A DNA stretch of 64,000 nucleotides from NCBI GenBank assembly GCA_019155185.1, contig CM032794.1:3945988-4009987 (forward strand), read 5' to 3'. Position numbers and translations under genes: made by a program. Positions 1-12,773 of this stretch are shown here, piece after piece (within the stretch, counting starts at the first letter, position 1; the number at the start of each line of letters is the position of its first letter). The notes beneath the pieces were generated by a model that was given only the letters and a program-made list of their open reading frames with translations, made no database searches and was not told the origin of the DNA. Origin of the DNA: Beaufortia kweichowensis (lineage: Eukaryota > Chordata > Actinopteri > Cypriniformes > Gastromyzontidae).

Positions 1-1281
1 TTTGATTTAACCAAGTACATTTCAGACATAAATATATTTTTGCTTTACAGTAAACATTACGTTAAAAACTAAAGGTTTACTAAGATTCACTTGACTAGAC
101 GCAAGACATTCACTTCATTTTTTGCTCTTCTTTTTATGTGTTGCTTGATGACATGCAATCACTTTTCTGTTTTGGTAATGAAGTAAATATAGACAACAGT
201 AACTGGGCATGTTGTGCCTAAACCGTGCTTTGATTGTAGAACCGTTGTTTAAATATATCACATTATGCCTTAAAATAGTTGCTTAAAATGAGACTCAGAG
301 AGGGTCCACCAGATCGTCATTAAATGGAAGTGCATTAGATGAAGTCATTTGTATTGGCTAATGGACGATGACAAAGCAGATCATACACCGCTTCCCATCT
401 CTCATCTTTTGGGCCAACTGAAACACATTAATAATTCATGCTTACTTAACCTTTTCTAAAGAACCATCCACTAATGCTTTGACTGGCAGATTTCAATATT
501 TGATTGATGGGAAAGACAGAAAGAAGTCTATACAATGTCAAGAATCACTCAAACCTCAAGATGATTTATTCACTTTACACATTTGAACCATTTCCAATAA
601 ACACTCGCTAAGTCTAGTTGAAAAGTTAAGCGCACAGAACAGGTTTTTGTTATGCGACTCGCAAAAGTTCAGCAGTCTTGTCCTTAACAGGTCATGCTGT
701 ACAAAATGACATGATATTAAATTTTGTATTAGTCCATTAGTGGCTCTGGTGAAGCATCTCATACTAACTACTATCTGCGACACCGTCAGTGTCATAAAGG
801 CATCTTCATTTTCTTTTCCCCGCGAGGATCTTGACTTTTTGGTGAGCTATATTGCTTGGTGACTTCGCTGAGAGTCCCTTTAGGGTAAGTCGGTTCATTC
901 GGCGGTCGTCTTGATAACACCGGCCAGCTGTTTGTATTAAACTTGCATACTAGAAATTAGATTCAAACTCAAATGTTTTCGGTCACATGGGTCTGAATGT
1001 AAAAACAATATTCAAGCCCTGGGATGGTCATTTTTTAGGTGTTAATAATTCAGGGTGTCTATGAGCACTGAGGTCAAAGACTGCATTATTAAAGTAGAGA
1101 GAGTCTGAACTCTAGTATCTGCCGGGGAATTTTCTTTTCTCATACCCGCTACAGCTACTCTTGGACTGCTCCTATTACGTTATCTTAAGACCATCACAGT
1201 GTTTTGTTTCATTGAATAAATTAAGTCATTATTAAGTCATTAAGACATGATTTGATAGCCTTTGTCTTTAATTTGATTCAC

Positions 1282-1314
1282 TTTAACTTGCTCAACTTAA
1301 TTGAGCAAGTTAAA
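1282..1314. repeat. Small perfect hairpin (14-bp arms, 5-base loop)
   Basis: TTTAACTTGCTCAA at 1282-1295 pairs exactly with TTGAGCAAGTTAAA at 1301-1314. No terminator role is expected in this genome; it is probably a chance or slippage palindrome. Confidence 0.8.
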
Positions 1315-1781
1315 ATTGTCTTCATCTCGTCTTTTTTGGGTCAGGATCTTGTTACAATGACACATTATTTAGAAAATCATTAAAGGAGCTGTCAGACACG
1401 GTGTTAGTTGAGTACACATGATTGTGAATGAGATTTAAGAGATTGTCATCAAATAATAATTTCGATTCTGTCCTCGCACAAAGATGTCAAGTTGCGCTCA
1501 AGTCACTTGTGTAACAAATAAGAGGCAGAAGTAAGATCTATTTGCTTTTGAGTTTAATGGGGTTAAACAGACACATAATCATATAAATAGGCGAGACATA
1601 ATCCAAGACAAAGGTGTGACACAGTCGGCCGCTGTGGAATTCTCAGGCAACATTCAAATTCTTAGTGAACAAGAATCTCTATTTTTTCTACAATACAACT
1701 ACTTGACAAGTGTGATTTCAAAAAACTTTGACAAAGTAAATGGAGACCGAACATATTGATACTCTACAAAGATTGCATACT

Positions 1782-1878
1782 ATCAAAACCGGTTAAGAAA
1801 TGTAAACATTATTGTGATAGCTAACCATTTTCTGATTAGCTATCACAATAATGTTTACATTTCTTAACCGGTTTTGAT
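1782..1878. repeat. Perfect 43-bp inverted repeat with 11-base loop
   Basis: Arms 1782-1824 and 1836-1878 are exact reverse complements, from ATCAAAACCGG to CCGGTTTTGAT, around the loop CCATTTTCTGA. No copy of it is seen elsewhere in the window. It may be a foldback MITE, a recent template-switch product, or a small hairpin RNA precursor. The absence of any mismatch shows it is young or maintained. Confidence 0.95.
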
Positions 1879-2389
1879 CACATCTTGCCCTTCGCTTGTA
1901 TGTTTTTATAGGACATTTCATTGACTTGAGGTGCATCCCAGATCATGAAGTCATACACTATTCTACTCAGTAGTGTGTTAAAAATATCAAAAAGTGCGCT
2001 TTAAGCACTCGGATTGTGCAATCATTCAACCAAAAAATAAACTAAACCACTGGAATACTGGACATGTTTTGCTTACACACCGAAATAGAGGCGGGGCTAT
2101 CAGGTGCTGCACATCCAAATCTCACCTGCAGAGATGATTATGTTTCATTCTGTCAGTGACTAAATAAAAGTTACGCTGGGCAAAAACAAGCAACACTGAC
2201 ATCAACAGTATAATGTACAAATTGATTTTCATTGGCTTGCTTTGATGTTATTTTTGCTTGTCTGGGAAGATGGTTGTTCTTCTGGTTAGTATAATGCAAT
2301 TAAGTGTTCCATGTGAGACAATACTACCTTTCTAAATCTACATAGTATATAGTACATCACTTGGGAAAAGAATCTACATATGCCTATTG

Positions 2390-2640
2390 TTAAAGGGATA
2401 GTTCACCCTAAAGTAAAAATGATTTCATCATTTATTCACCTTCATGTCATTCAAAACCTGTATAAGACTCTTTCCTCTGTGGAAGACAAAAGAAGATATT
2501 TTGGAAGTGGTTTTGTATCCATACAAAGGAAGTCGATAGGGGCCAATGTTGTTTGTTTATCAGCATTCTTCAAAATTCTTCTATCTTGTGTTTTGCAAAA
2601 AAAGTTAAACAGGTTTAAAAGAACATGAATAAATGTTGAA
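2390..2640 (+). mobile_element. MITE, TTAA-type (GGGATAGTTCACCC family), old copy
   Basis: Starts TTAAAGGGATAGTTCACCCT, followed by the family's internal hallmarks: CACCTTCATGTCATTC, CTGTGGAAGACAAAAGAAGA and GTTTTGTATCCATACA. The right end is decayed and the terminal inverted repeat is not visible. The TTAA target suggests piggyBac-type mobilisation (inference). Confidence 0.8.
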
Positions 2641-5600
2641 AGAATGTTTATTTTCTATTAATTTTTCTGCTTGATAGCATTGGTTAACAGGAAGCAGATA
2701 TGAATGATTTTGAGTGAGTGCGCCCCCATCTGGTTAAAGAGGGAAGCAGCAGTTTTTTTGACAGATGGACCACTTTTATTTTGCTTTTTTGTTTATTGTT
2801 GAGCTTTACAGTTGGTGGTCGCTGTATGCTCAGAGCTAACATTTATTTTACCACAGTCAGCATTTTTTCTCACCAGAGAAGAAAAAAAATGAAAGAGAGT
2901 TTGAATGATATAAAGGTCCTCCTATGTTCCTCTATTCTGCTCTTGTTAACATAAATTATAGATTGATGTGCTCTTGATCACATAATGTACTGTGGATTGT
3001 GTGTTCATCAGAACTCAGACACATGCCATTAGAACCACCCAGGGGTTTGTGGGTCTTTACCTGTGTTGCATATTGATTTAGGTTGTTGTTGTGTTTGTCT
3101 CATACAACATGCAAATTTAAAAAGACGAGTACAAACTCGATTTTAAGCTCTGCTTCGATGACTCAACACAGCAGTTTACACTAATCCTGAGGAATAGCCG
3201 TGGCTATTGACTAAGCCTGTCTTTTCGAGAGGTATTTGGTGGGCTTTCAATCTCATGAGAATTCACAAGTCACTTCTCATTGACTGTCTCTCAGCAGTGT
3301 TTTGACAGATAAGCGTTCACCTTTAGGCATTCTCTCAAAGACCGGTTTGTTACATGGGCAAATGGCATTAACTTTCATCCACTTAGTATTTTCCAGCTTC
3401 TCTTTTCATGTCAAGAGTGAAATACACAGCGATGAGCTTTTCACATTCTCGTCTTTGCAGGGATTTATAGAGAAATATTCTGTGAAGCTTGTATCATACG
3501 GAAGCAGCACTGAATATCAAAGGCTTGTAAATGAATAGGAATATAATTTTTTTACAATTTTAAAATACATTTGAATAAACCTTGCTAAATGAGCTTATTT
3601 TGTTTTATTTATTTATGTGGCTTTATAAACCATACTACACATTTTTAAAGCGTATACCTACAATACAGCATGTAAAAAAAGAATTTCAACATTACACTAT
3701 TTGTGACTCTTTTTTCAATGGCAGCTTCCATGCATTGTTTAGGGTGAGAATATAGTAACATTTTTCTGGTTTCCTTTAGTAATCAGTCTCAATTGCTTTT
3801 AGTCTCATGAATATCTGGCAACAAGACTAAGCATACAAAAAGTGTAAAGTAAAGAAATCAGAATAAATAAAGAGTTTTGCTTCCCTGTACACACGTCTTG
3901 TCTGACATGACCACAGAGAAACAGCTTCAGTCTCTACATCTCCTGTAACTCTGCTTAAATATTCATCTTGAGACATGAAAATCTTTCCAGCATCATTTAT
4001 TTTAAATCACCTTATCTGTTTGTTAATGATTTTATTAAGATACCAATGTATATCTTGCTGGTTTTCTATTGAGACAATATGAAGGTTTGCATTTTATGAT
4101 GATTAAACTCTTGGCATTTTATCATTCAGCTTCTTGAGGTCTTAACCTGAGAAGCTTTTTAAACAGCACTGAAGAAATTTCTGTCTATGCTGGTCTGTTA
4201 TTGGCTGCTTTTTATTCATTAGTAATTCTTTACAAAAATATTTTTTTAAATGAAATGTTTTCTAATTAAAGAAATTAATTTTTGTCTACAAAAGTAATTT
4301 CAAACATTAAATTATATTTCGTAAATGATATGATATGAAAGGATGAATCCAGGAAGAGAACTTCAAGGCAAGTAGTTCCAGTTTAAAATGTAGAGGTTTT
4401 TTATCTTTTATCCATGAAATAGCCTCCAAACGCTATGCAAATTTCACTGGGATTTTCTGCATCTGTGGTTTAGAAATATAAAGTATATCCCCAAGTAAAA
4501 CCCTTTATGAATCTCGACCATTTCCAACACTGATTATACTGTGTAATGCATTAACTTATTTTCATTGTACTTTTTGTATTTGTATTTACAATTGTACTTA
4601 TTTTGTACATAATTACGATTTAAAGCTATGACGTTTTAATACTGGTTCTAGGTTGAAATAAATAAAATATTCTTCTAAAATGGGTTTAAAATGTGCTTTT
4701 TCAGGTGAACAATAATACAAGTAATCAAATAATCAGATTTTTCACTTACAGTTTCTCAATAGCTGTATTTATATTAGAATAATATTTAATCATCTTTCTT
4801 TGTATCTACTAGTATCTAAAGATCTTCCCCATCTGAATTTTCTCATACATCTGCTACTGTGTTCAACAGTGATTAACATATAAATCAGCGTGATTAAAAT
4901 CTGCATTCTGTAGTTTCTTTACACTGTTAAAGCACTATTGTATTACACTGTTGTACAGAATTGGCTTATTTATTTAATGTAGCACAGCGTTTGGCACCAT
5001 CAAGTTGCTTATTGATTCTCATGCATTATAGACAAAAAGAAGATGAACAATGACTGACAACAACGAGACTTAAGGTGACATCTCTACCTCAGACTCAGCA
5101 GTGTAAAGCTATTTTCATAGATACGTCTCCTGTCTTTCTGTCAACACATTTATGACCTGCACAAAACAACAAGCACAACTTCTTGTATACTATATTTTTA
5201 GACTTTTTATATGTTTTGAAAAGTGAGTTGAAGACATTTTAAGGATCCGCAGACCCCTGGGGGATCCCTGCAGTACAACAAATGAATTTTGACTGGTCAG
5301 ATCGGGTAAAGAAACTCCTAAAAACTGCACAGCTTCAACTTTAAACATCGTATCTAACTCTTGTGTCCTCCGCAGACCGACACTAAGCAATCATGAAGCT
5401 GTTTAGCCCTTTTGCCTGCCTCACAAATCTCTTTAAAGGTGTTGTGGGGGATTTGAAACGAATTAGTAACGTCTGCTTCGTGTCTGTACTGTAATCCCAC
5501 AACACACAGTCAGAGCAGACGCAGCATCTGTTCCAGCAATAGTAAGATCATCTATGACGCCATTAGCATTAAATGTTTTCTACAACCTCTTACATCTCCC

Positions 5601-5884
5601 TTGAGAGTTTGCTGTTACATGCACAGGGCTCATATCGGGACTGATCTTGTCGATCTTGTTGTCTTTATTTCTTGTGTCACATACATCTTTGGACGTATTT
5701 ATTTTTCTGTTGTGTTTGCACAGACGTTACATACGTCAGCTTTACATTATATGTAGTGTGGACTTTTTTGCAAGGCTTGCTATTTTGCAAACTATCATAT
5801 GTTATTTCAATTTAAACCCTATTTTTGCAAATCAGTATTATTGTAGTTCAGCTGGTGCTAGCAATAGGTTAGGGTTAGATGTAT

Positions 5885-5925
5885 AGATGCACTTTGAATA
5901 AAAGCATTTGCCAAATGCATACATG
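5885..5925 (+). mobile_element. SINE 3'-tail fragment
   Basis: CACTTTGAATAAAAGCATTT then GCCAAATGCAT follows the widespread fish SINE tail GCTTTGGATAAAAGCGTCTG with CCAAATG. Short and degraded. Confidence 0.55.
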
Positions 5926-8076
5926 ATAAAGTGATTAATAATGATTCTTTATCTAGTCAGCTCCATTAATACTCCTTTTGTAATCGAGTTTAAAAACTAG
6001 TCATACACATAAGTTGGATGCAGTTCCTTTGTTGCATTTATTAAAGTATATTTTGTGTGATTTATGATACATTAAATCAGACTGAAATCTCAATGTGGTG
6101 ACTGGCACATCCATCATATTTGACATACAGTGATGTTTTATAAAAACTGCAGATTACACTAAAAGCTAATCAAAAGAGACTGAACCAGAATCCGAAATAC
6201 ACAAACACACTCATCTGGAATATTCCACTACAGTCTTATCAAATAACAGTGGTCAGGTGGCTTACAGGGGTGTCAGACTTCTCTCTGCACAAACCCATGA
6301 GGCATAAAAATGTCATGACCATCTGGCTTTGTGCTCTAGTAAAGAAAGAGAGACACTGGGCACAATTTCATTTTCGGTCCACATAGTGCATGGCAGGGGT
6401 CTAAGTTTGTGAAGTTTGACTTTACCATCTGGTTTTGTTTTCTTATTTGAGCCAGAGTTATGTCTTGTTGATAAAGCAATATATCTATTTTTAGATCGTC
6501 CAGGATCATGTAAAGCTGTAGAATAGTTTTGAAAATCATACATTTCTTTCTTTTAAAACAGGTGTTTTTAACCTGTTATCTGTCACTGTTCCACGGGTTG
6601 GACACAGGTTATTTCACTATTGACAAACTATATATTGATGGAAAGGTTTAAGACTCATTTTAATTAAATATTTCATATTATATTTAATTAAATATTAATT
6701 AATATTTTAATTAAATATTTTTTAAAAAGTAGTTCGGATGGTGCATTTTCATGTGTATGTTAAACTGTTTTGTGTCTTAATTCTTCACAGCAAATCGTAC
6801 GGCAGATACCCAAAAATAAATTTTCAAAATTCTCTTCAAAATTATTTTGCCCCTTAGTGCAATATTTGACTTTCGCTGAAGTGCACTCGAGTCAAAACCT
6901 GATTATTTTTAAATTCCCGTATGTGAATCATTCTACACCCACTTGTGGTGTAATCTCTCCAAATGATTAAAATTTGTTATGACTGCCATCCCCCACAGAT
7001 ATTAATAAAAAACATTCCTCAAGGGATGTAACCTTTCCTTAACATTGTGCAAAATCAACCCTGTTTATTAAATGAACACATTAATTGAATAAAATAAGCT
7101 AATTATACCTTCCCAATATGTATTAAACATGTATCACCATATAATTCCTTTAATCCATTTACTTGAAACAAATTGCTGTTTGGCATCCTAACTCCAATGT
7201 GCCCCCAGGCGGCCACCCCCACAGAGTAAATCTGTAAACCGGTACAGGGTCGAGCCATTTCACCACGAGGAATGGACTGACTCGCTTTACATCGATCATG
7301 GGAGTCTGAATCATTCTCCCACGTGCAGCTGAGAGAGGAATGGAGATGGACTGACTGATAAAGCCTGTGGACATTTGTCTTCCAGAAAGTGGAGATCACA
7401 TTGAGAGGAGACCTGGAGAGATGGTCAGACACTTCATTTTTCCTCTTAGACTAAAACTAAAACCATAGATTCTCCTCACTTCAAGGACCATCATTTTATT
7501 ATCTTACCAACTTATTTATATTTGGACAGTTAAGACGGTCAAATATATGTTTTTTTTAACAATATAAAGATTGTGGGCAACATTTATTATGGATGTACAG
7601 TATAGCCTATGTTAGGTGCCTTGTATTTTATTTTTATTCTTTTATTTATCTATTTATTTTTACCACATATCATATCATTATCACATATTTGGTCCTGGTT
7701 TTGGTTTTCTAATGTAAAAGAAAATTGAAATGGCTATATCTGTTAAAAGTGTTTTTATAAAATGGCCTACTGTAATAGAGTCCATGTCACAGTACATGAC
7801 TAATATATTATTCATATTTTTCAAAATTAATTTCTCATTAAAGCTGCAATCAGTTTTTAGTTAAACAAATTTTATTTGTTTATTGAGCAAGCAAGCACAT
7901 CAGTCTTCTAATCTTACTCTGATTCAACTTGAAAAAATGATTTATAAGAGCTGTCAGGTTTAATTTTGCGTCAACTGACGTAAATATATGTATGTTGTAA
8001 ACAGAGATGCAAAATGTCAAAGGTCATGGATTGCAGCTTTAATGTAACAATTAATATAAACATTAATTGTGCCACA

Positions 8077-8350
8077 TTAAAGGGATCGTTCACCTAAAAA
8101 AGAGAATTCTGTCATTATATATTCACCTTCATGCCTTTTTCTCTTCTGTGGAACACAAAAGAAGATATTTTGAGAAATGTCTCAGTGGTTTTGTGTCCAT
8201 ACAGTAGAATTCAAAAGGGGTCAATGATGTTTGGTTCCCAACATTCTTGAAAATATTCTATTTTGTGTTCTGCAGAAGAAAAAACTCATAAGGTTTGAAA
8301 TGATATGATAGCGAGTAAATGATAAAATTTTTGTGTGAACTGTCACTGAA
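8077..8350 (+). mobile_element. MITE, TTAA-type (GGGATAGTTCACCC family)
   Basis: Starts TTAAAGGGATCGTTCACC, with internal CACCTTCATGCC, CTGTGGAACACAAAAGAAGA and GTTTTGTGTCCATACA, and ends in a degraded right terminus GTGTGAACTGTCACTGAA. It is the same family as the copy at 2390, in the same orientation. Confidence 0.85.
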
Positions 8351-9097
8351 GGGAAGTGTCATAGAAATAATTTTTAATTCATTGAGTTTGCTAGAATAAG
8401 GGATTGTTGGTATCCTGCAGAAGAAGTTTCCACCATACTGCGCTATAAATACACACGGTCATAATTCTGAAGCACAGCGGTGCATCTATAAGCAGAAAAT
8501 ATTTGTCACAATTAGGCTTGTTAAATTCCACACAGACAGCTTAAGCAGTCTGTTGGGACATCGCTTTCTCCTGTCTTCTTCTTCTCACCTCTGTAGCTCC
8601 GCATTTTTCATTTTCCTCTGGCATTCATCATATTTCTGGCTGCTCTGCTGGTACCTTTGTGTGAGGGTTATGATGAAGGAGGGCTCCATAAACCTCCCAG
8701 TGTCTCTCAAATGAGATTAGAATGGCTCGGCGCACAGGGGAAACCCTCCGCCGCGTGTTGGGCTCGAGTTACGATTTTTGCTCCGTTGGAGCTTCTGGTG
8801 AAAGGAGGCTGGCAATCAGAAAACAAGCGTTATGGTCAAGTTCAATAAAATAGAAAGAAACACAGTACAGGATGCAATAGGAATGACATGTGATCCTGTA
8901 TAATCAAATGTTTATGAGGGTGTGATGTAATATCTGTTCCTCACAGAGGAGCTCATGTTTCAAGTGACTGAAAACAGAGAATGAACAACAAGCAATAGAA
9001 ATAGATACTAAGACAACAGTATCTATACTTGACAAGCAATAATAACCCGAGTCTCTTATGAATTTTTTCTCACAATCTTTTTGTGGCACACGGCAGT

Positions 9098-9232
9098 AAA
9101 AGGGTTAGTTTAAACATACAAAAAACTTCAAGACAATGTCTGTCACTATTCTGCCTAATATACACCGATTTGGATTCACTTAAGGGTTAATGCATAACAG
9201 AATATTTATTTTGGGGTGAAATGTCCCTTTAA
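9098..9232 (+). mobile_element. Probable internally deleted MITE of the TTAA family
   Basis: AAAGGGTTAGTTTAAAC near 9098 resembles the left end, and TTGGGGTGAAATGTCCCTTTAA ending at 9232 resembles the right end. The interior does not match the family. The right end is convincing; the left end is not certain. Confidence 0.4.
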
Positions 9233-9789
9233 ATATTGCTCACTATAAATACCGTACCTAAACATGATCAAAACAAATCTACTGTCTGTGTCTATGCTGC
9301 TCTATTTGCATGCTTGAATGTTTCTTAATCAGAAAAGCACAGAACTGACATGGTTTACTGTACGTGGAGGCAGAGCTAAATATTATAAATAGTGATGCAC
9401 CTTTGAGTCTCAAGCCCCTTTAGGGCTTATTATATTAGTACTTATATTTCCTCAGAATTCTCCACCACACAGCACATTTTACTGCCATTAATCTTTCACG
9501 CCACCCACATCAAGGCTATAGACAAGGTCTGCTGCTCTTTCCACAGCGCTGGTGGGGACGCCAACACATGTATGATGCCTCAGAGTGTCCCATATCAGCT
9601 CCAATACAAAGATGAGAGATATTAATGTCAACCTAAATCAGTCAACATTGTTCTCCCTGAATTTACACAAGCCGGCTTTTGTAGTTTTCACAATTATCAG
9701 TGGTGCTTCATTAGACAATATTCACTATTACTATTAATTTATCCCTACTCATATGCAACTTCAGCTTACTCTTGATATTGTGGCTTTAT

Positions 9790-9875
9790 GAGAATTGCTC
9801 TCTGGTATGATTAATTGCTTGTGATTCTCTGTATTTGTGAGACACTTTGGATAAAAGCATAAGCTAAATTATAAG
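9790..9875 (+). mobile_element. SINE 3'-tail fragment
   Basis: TGTGAGACACTTTGGATAAA then AGCATAAGCTAAAT matches the same tail consensus as at 5885. The upstream tRNA-like part is not recognisable. Confidence 0.55.
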
Positions 9876-9957
9876 AGCTTAACTTTGTCAGGTAACTCAT
9901 TAAAGGAGGAACCTGAGCTATAGAGACTAGAACAAGCTGTTTTGTCTTAAACCAGTA

Positions 9958-10040
9958 AGCACCTAGCAACGCCTTAGCAACACATTAAAAACCACTCAGA
10001 ACACCTTAGCAACTGCATAGCAACACACTGGCAACCACCT
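9958..10040 (+). repeat. CACCTAGCAAC-type degenerate tandem repeat
   Basis: Units such as CACCTAGCAACGCCTTAGCA, CACCTTAGCAACTGCATAGC and CACTGGCAACCACC repeat with drift. This kind of array is common in cyprinid genomes. Confidence 0.7.
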
Positions 10041-11539
10041 ACAGTTCCCATCATGGCGACAAGATCAGTCGTAACATAACAATCTTGGTAAAGACCCCCC
10101 ATGACCTCATGTATCCAATAAAATATTAAACTCGTGACTTCATTTTATGACTCTAGCAGATGTTCCCACTTTATTATTTTATTATATAATATTCTATTAG
10201 ATTGATTTTATTGTCAGAAGATAGTTAAAGGAATATCAAAATTAGCTTTGAGTTCACACCCACCCTTCTGCAATCCAACACTCATCAGTCCAGCATATTC
10301 ATTTAACACGGAGTTTAAAATGCAAGAGAAGTGACCCAATTACCGTTTTAGCACATACAAATACAAACAAGACAGCATCCTAATTTTATTTTTTAGTGTG
10401 AATATTAAAATATATTTAGTATAGTAATGTTTAATCTTTCTGCAGTTTTCAACAAATTGTCAAGTTACATTTTTATCTCCATTCTTACAACATTCCTGTG
10501 GGAATATAAAACAAAGAGATACTTTATTATAAACAGTACTGGGTCATTTCAGGTTCTCTGTGAGAGCTCCATCTGTTGACTGCTCATTAGGTCTATAACA
10601 CTGCTTGTAAAGACATTTAAAAAAAATGCAACTGATATGGCTTATTTGCCCAGAAAAAAAAAAAAACTAATAGGTTTCAAACTATGTGTGAATTGCACTG
10701 TAAGATGAGCATACGTGCATATTTATATAGAAAACATAATTTTTCACTTCAGTTACTTTACAAGGCCATTTGGATACTCTCTGGAAAAGCTTATTAAACA
10801 CAACATTATGTATAGAAATCGAGTGCAGCTCAATCTTAAACTACTGCAGATTTATCAAATGACTCGCTTAATGAAATGTCAGACATAAGTTTTTATTTGA
10901 CTGATTTGATGACAGAAAATAACTAATGGCCTGTTTGACTCTTGTTTTAATATCTTTTCTTTCTCTTTCAAACGTTAACATCAAATGATTAAATTGCTTT
11001 GGGTAGTGACAGTACTAAAGGTAATACCACCACAACAGTAGTAGTTTGTTAATAGCTGATTTTTTACTTTACACTTTCCTTACCTTTTGGATAATAATAT
11101 TTTTGGCCTACAGCAATTAAGTGTCTTTTTAAAGTAAAACTACTCTTTTTTTATTAGTTAATAAGGAATGCGGACTGATTGTTTACACTATGTACTTGTT
11201 TCATAAAATACTTTATATGAAGCATCCTGTTAAAAATCAGCTAAATAATTTTGAAAACATTATATCAGGACCTAAAATTCATTTCTGAACATGAGGAATT
11301 CTCCATTAGATTAACTGCAGTAAGAGAAGATAGCTGTCTATGACGGATCTCTTAAGATGCATATGGTGTAAATGTGGCAGGTGAATATACCTGTATATGA
11401 CGGATGGCTCTCTAGAGATGCTATAAAGTGGCGATCATGAGGGGTTCTTCACCTGCAAACGTGAAGTAATTAATTTTCGAGGTGTTGTTTTGCCATTTGC
11501 GTTACAGCTTTAAGAAATATTAGAAAACTGCGCGTCCTT

Positions 11540-11605
11540 AACACGTAGATCACTGCGCATGCGCGCTGAACTCAACGACGGAAGAGCCAAGAGAAAACAA
11601 GGTAG
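11540..11605. promoter_or_regulatory. Promoter-like patch with NRF1-type palindrome and ETS-like site
   Basis: TGCGCATGCGCG fits the NRF1 palindrome and GACGGAAGAG contains an ETS core, within a cluster of CpGs in otherwise CpG-poor DNA. AACAAG|GTAGCG just after could be a splice donor. It might be an alternative promoter/first exon for galnt18 or for a non-coding transcript. No transcript evidence is available here. Confidence 0.35.
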
Positions 11606-11930
11606 CGCTTTTTTAACTCTAGTTGATACTGAAATTTATCAGCAATTTATGTATGTTGTTTATTAATGGTTGTGGATCAAATTACTATTTTTACCTACAT
11701 TTTTTAGTGAATATATTTTGCTTGCCCTTCTTGCTTGAGGCAGAACCTTGAAATAAAAGCGCTAAATTTAGCCCTGTTACATACTGTGTTTCCACCCGTT
11801 ATTTATTCCACATTTTCCTGCTATAATTTTTTGATGATATCAGCAGATTAATACTGCGAACACATGAAAGTGCAGGTGAATAGCGAAAAGTTTTGAAAAC
11901 GTGAAACGTGGTTGTAAAGAAGTTAAATCT

Positions 11931-12000
11931 TATTATTATTATTAGTAGTATAATAATAATAACAACAACAATAATAATACTTATTATTGTTATTATTATT
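11931..12000. repeat. TTA/AAT trinucleotide microsatellite, mirror-like
   Basis: A (TTA)n run, an AATAATAAC/AACAACAAT middle, then a (TTA)n run again. The outer runs are self-complementary with the middle, so it can fold. Confidence 0.85.
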
Positions 12001-12379
12001 GGTGAGTAAAAATGCCACCAAAAGTATAATTATTTTAATGTTAAAAATGGAATATTTAGTTACCTTAAACTAATGAAATTACAAACTGTTGCTTACTGAA
12101 ATGCAATGAATGTATTTTGCTTGGCTTGTTCTTCTTCCTAAGAGCCAGAATCCTGTTTGTGAGAATATTCCCTCGGATTTTACATGTGCAACACAAAAGT
12201 TATTGCATTCAGGCTACTATTTGTATTTTTAAAAAGTGATATAACATTGTCGTTTATTGCGTTTGCTTATTTTCTATGAGTCATGTTTGTTTTTGTAAAA
12301 CGGTGGGGCATATATTTGACGTTATGAGTCTTAGTGTTTGGGTTTAATAGAGCACACCCCTTTATGTTATTGAATCATT

Positions 12380-12773
12380 GTGCAATTGGTTCCATAGATT
12401 ACTGCTCTGTCGCATCTCATTGGTCAACAGGCTGAGCTGTGGATCAAACCACACACACACACACACACACAAGCACACAGACTCGCACACACACCTTCGC
12501 TTTCCTCCATATAACGCTGCGCACCGCTGCCGATGGAGGACGCGGCGCTTCGTATTACAACAAGACGCTGCTCACACATTTCAGCACGCTGGAATCTGTT
12601 ATATCCGAAAACCTTAGGGTCAGAATGATAAAGCACGGACAGTACTAACCCAAAATAATCTTTGAGTAAGGCTTGTTACACAATTGCAAGGATTGAAGTA
12701 ACGCGTAATTCTCCAAGCGGGTACAGAGGGACAGGCGCGCTTGTCCGCTCGGACTCTATGGAGGGGTGTCGGG
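12380..12773 (+). promoter_or_regulatory. galnt18: Probable galnt18 core promoter and 5' leader
   Basis: This stretch is richer in CpG than its surroundings (GCGCACCGC, GACGCGGCGC, AACGCG, GGCGCGC) and sits directly before the start codon. A TATAAC at 12510-12515 could be a TATA-like box. A (CA)n tract at 12449-12494 lies just upstream of it. ATGs at 12533 and 12758 open short out-of-frame ORFs. The true transcription start cannot be set from sequence alone. Confidence 0.5.
12449..12494. repeat. (CA)n microsatellite in the galnt18 promoter region
   Basis: About 12 CA units then interrupted CACACA blocks, roughly 280 bp before the start codon. Confidence 0.9.

Larger units (their letters stand above)
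1..12379. other. Upstream intergenic region without recognisable gene
   Basis: I see no exon series, RNA gene or convincing ORF here. ORFs of up to about 110 codons occur but resemble nothing known to me and lack splice or conservation support. Contents that can be named are MITE copies (2390, 8077, 9098), hairpins (1282-1314 and 1782-1878), SINE-tail pieces (5885, 9832), a CACCTAGCAAC-type repeat (9958-10040), a promoter-like patch (11540-11605) and a TTA/AAT microsatellite (11931-12000). Denser, less AT-rich stretches at about 7180-7440 and 8640-8850 could be conserved non-coding elements. Confidence 0.6.

Noticed and set aside
7103..7432. Minus-strand 109-codon ORF
   Set aside because: No recognisable domain, no splice context; a less AT-rich non-coding stretch explains it.
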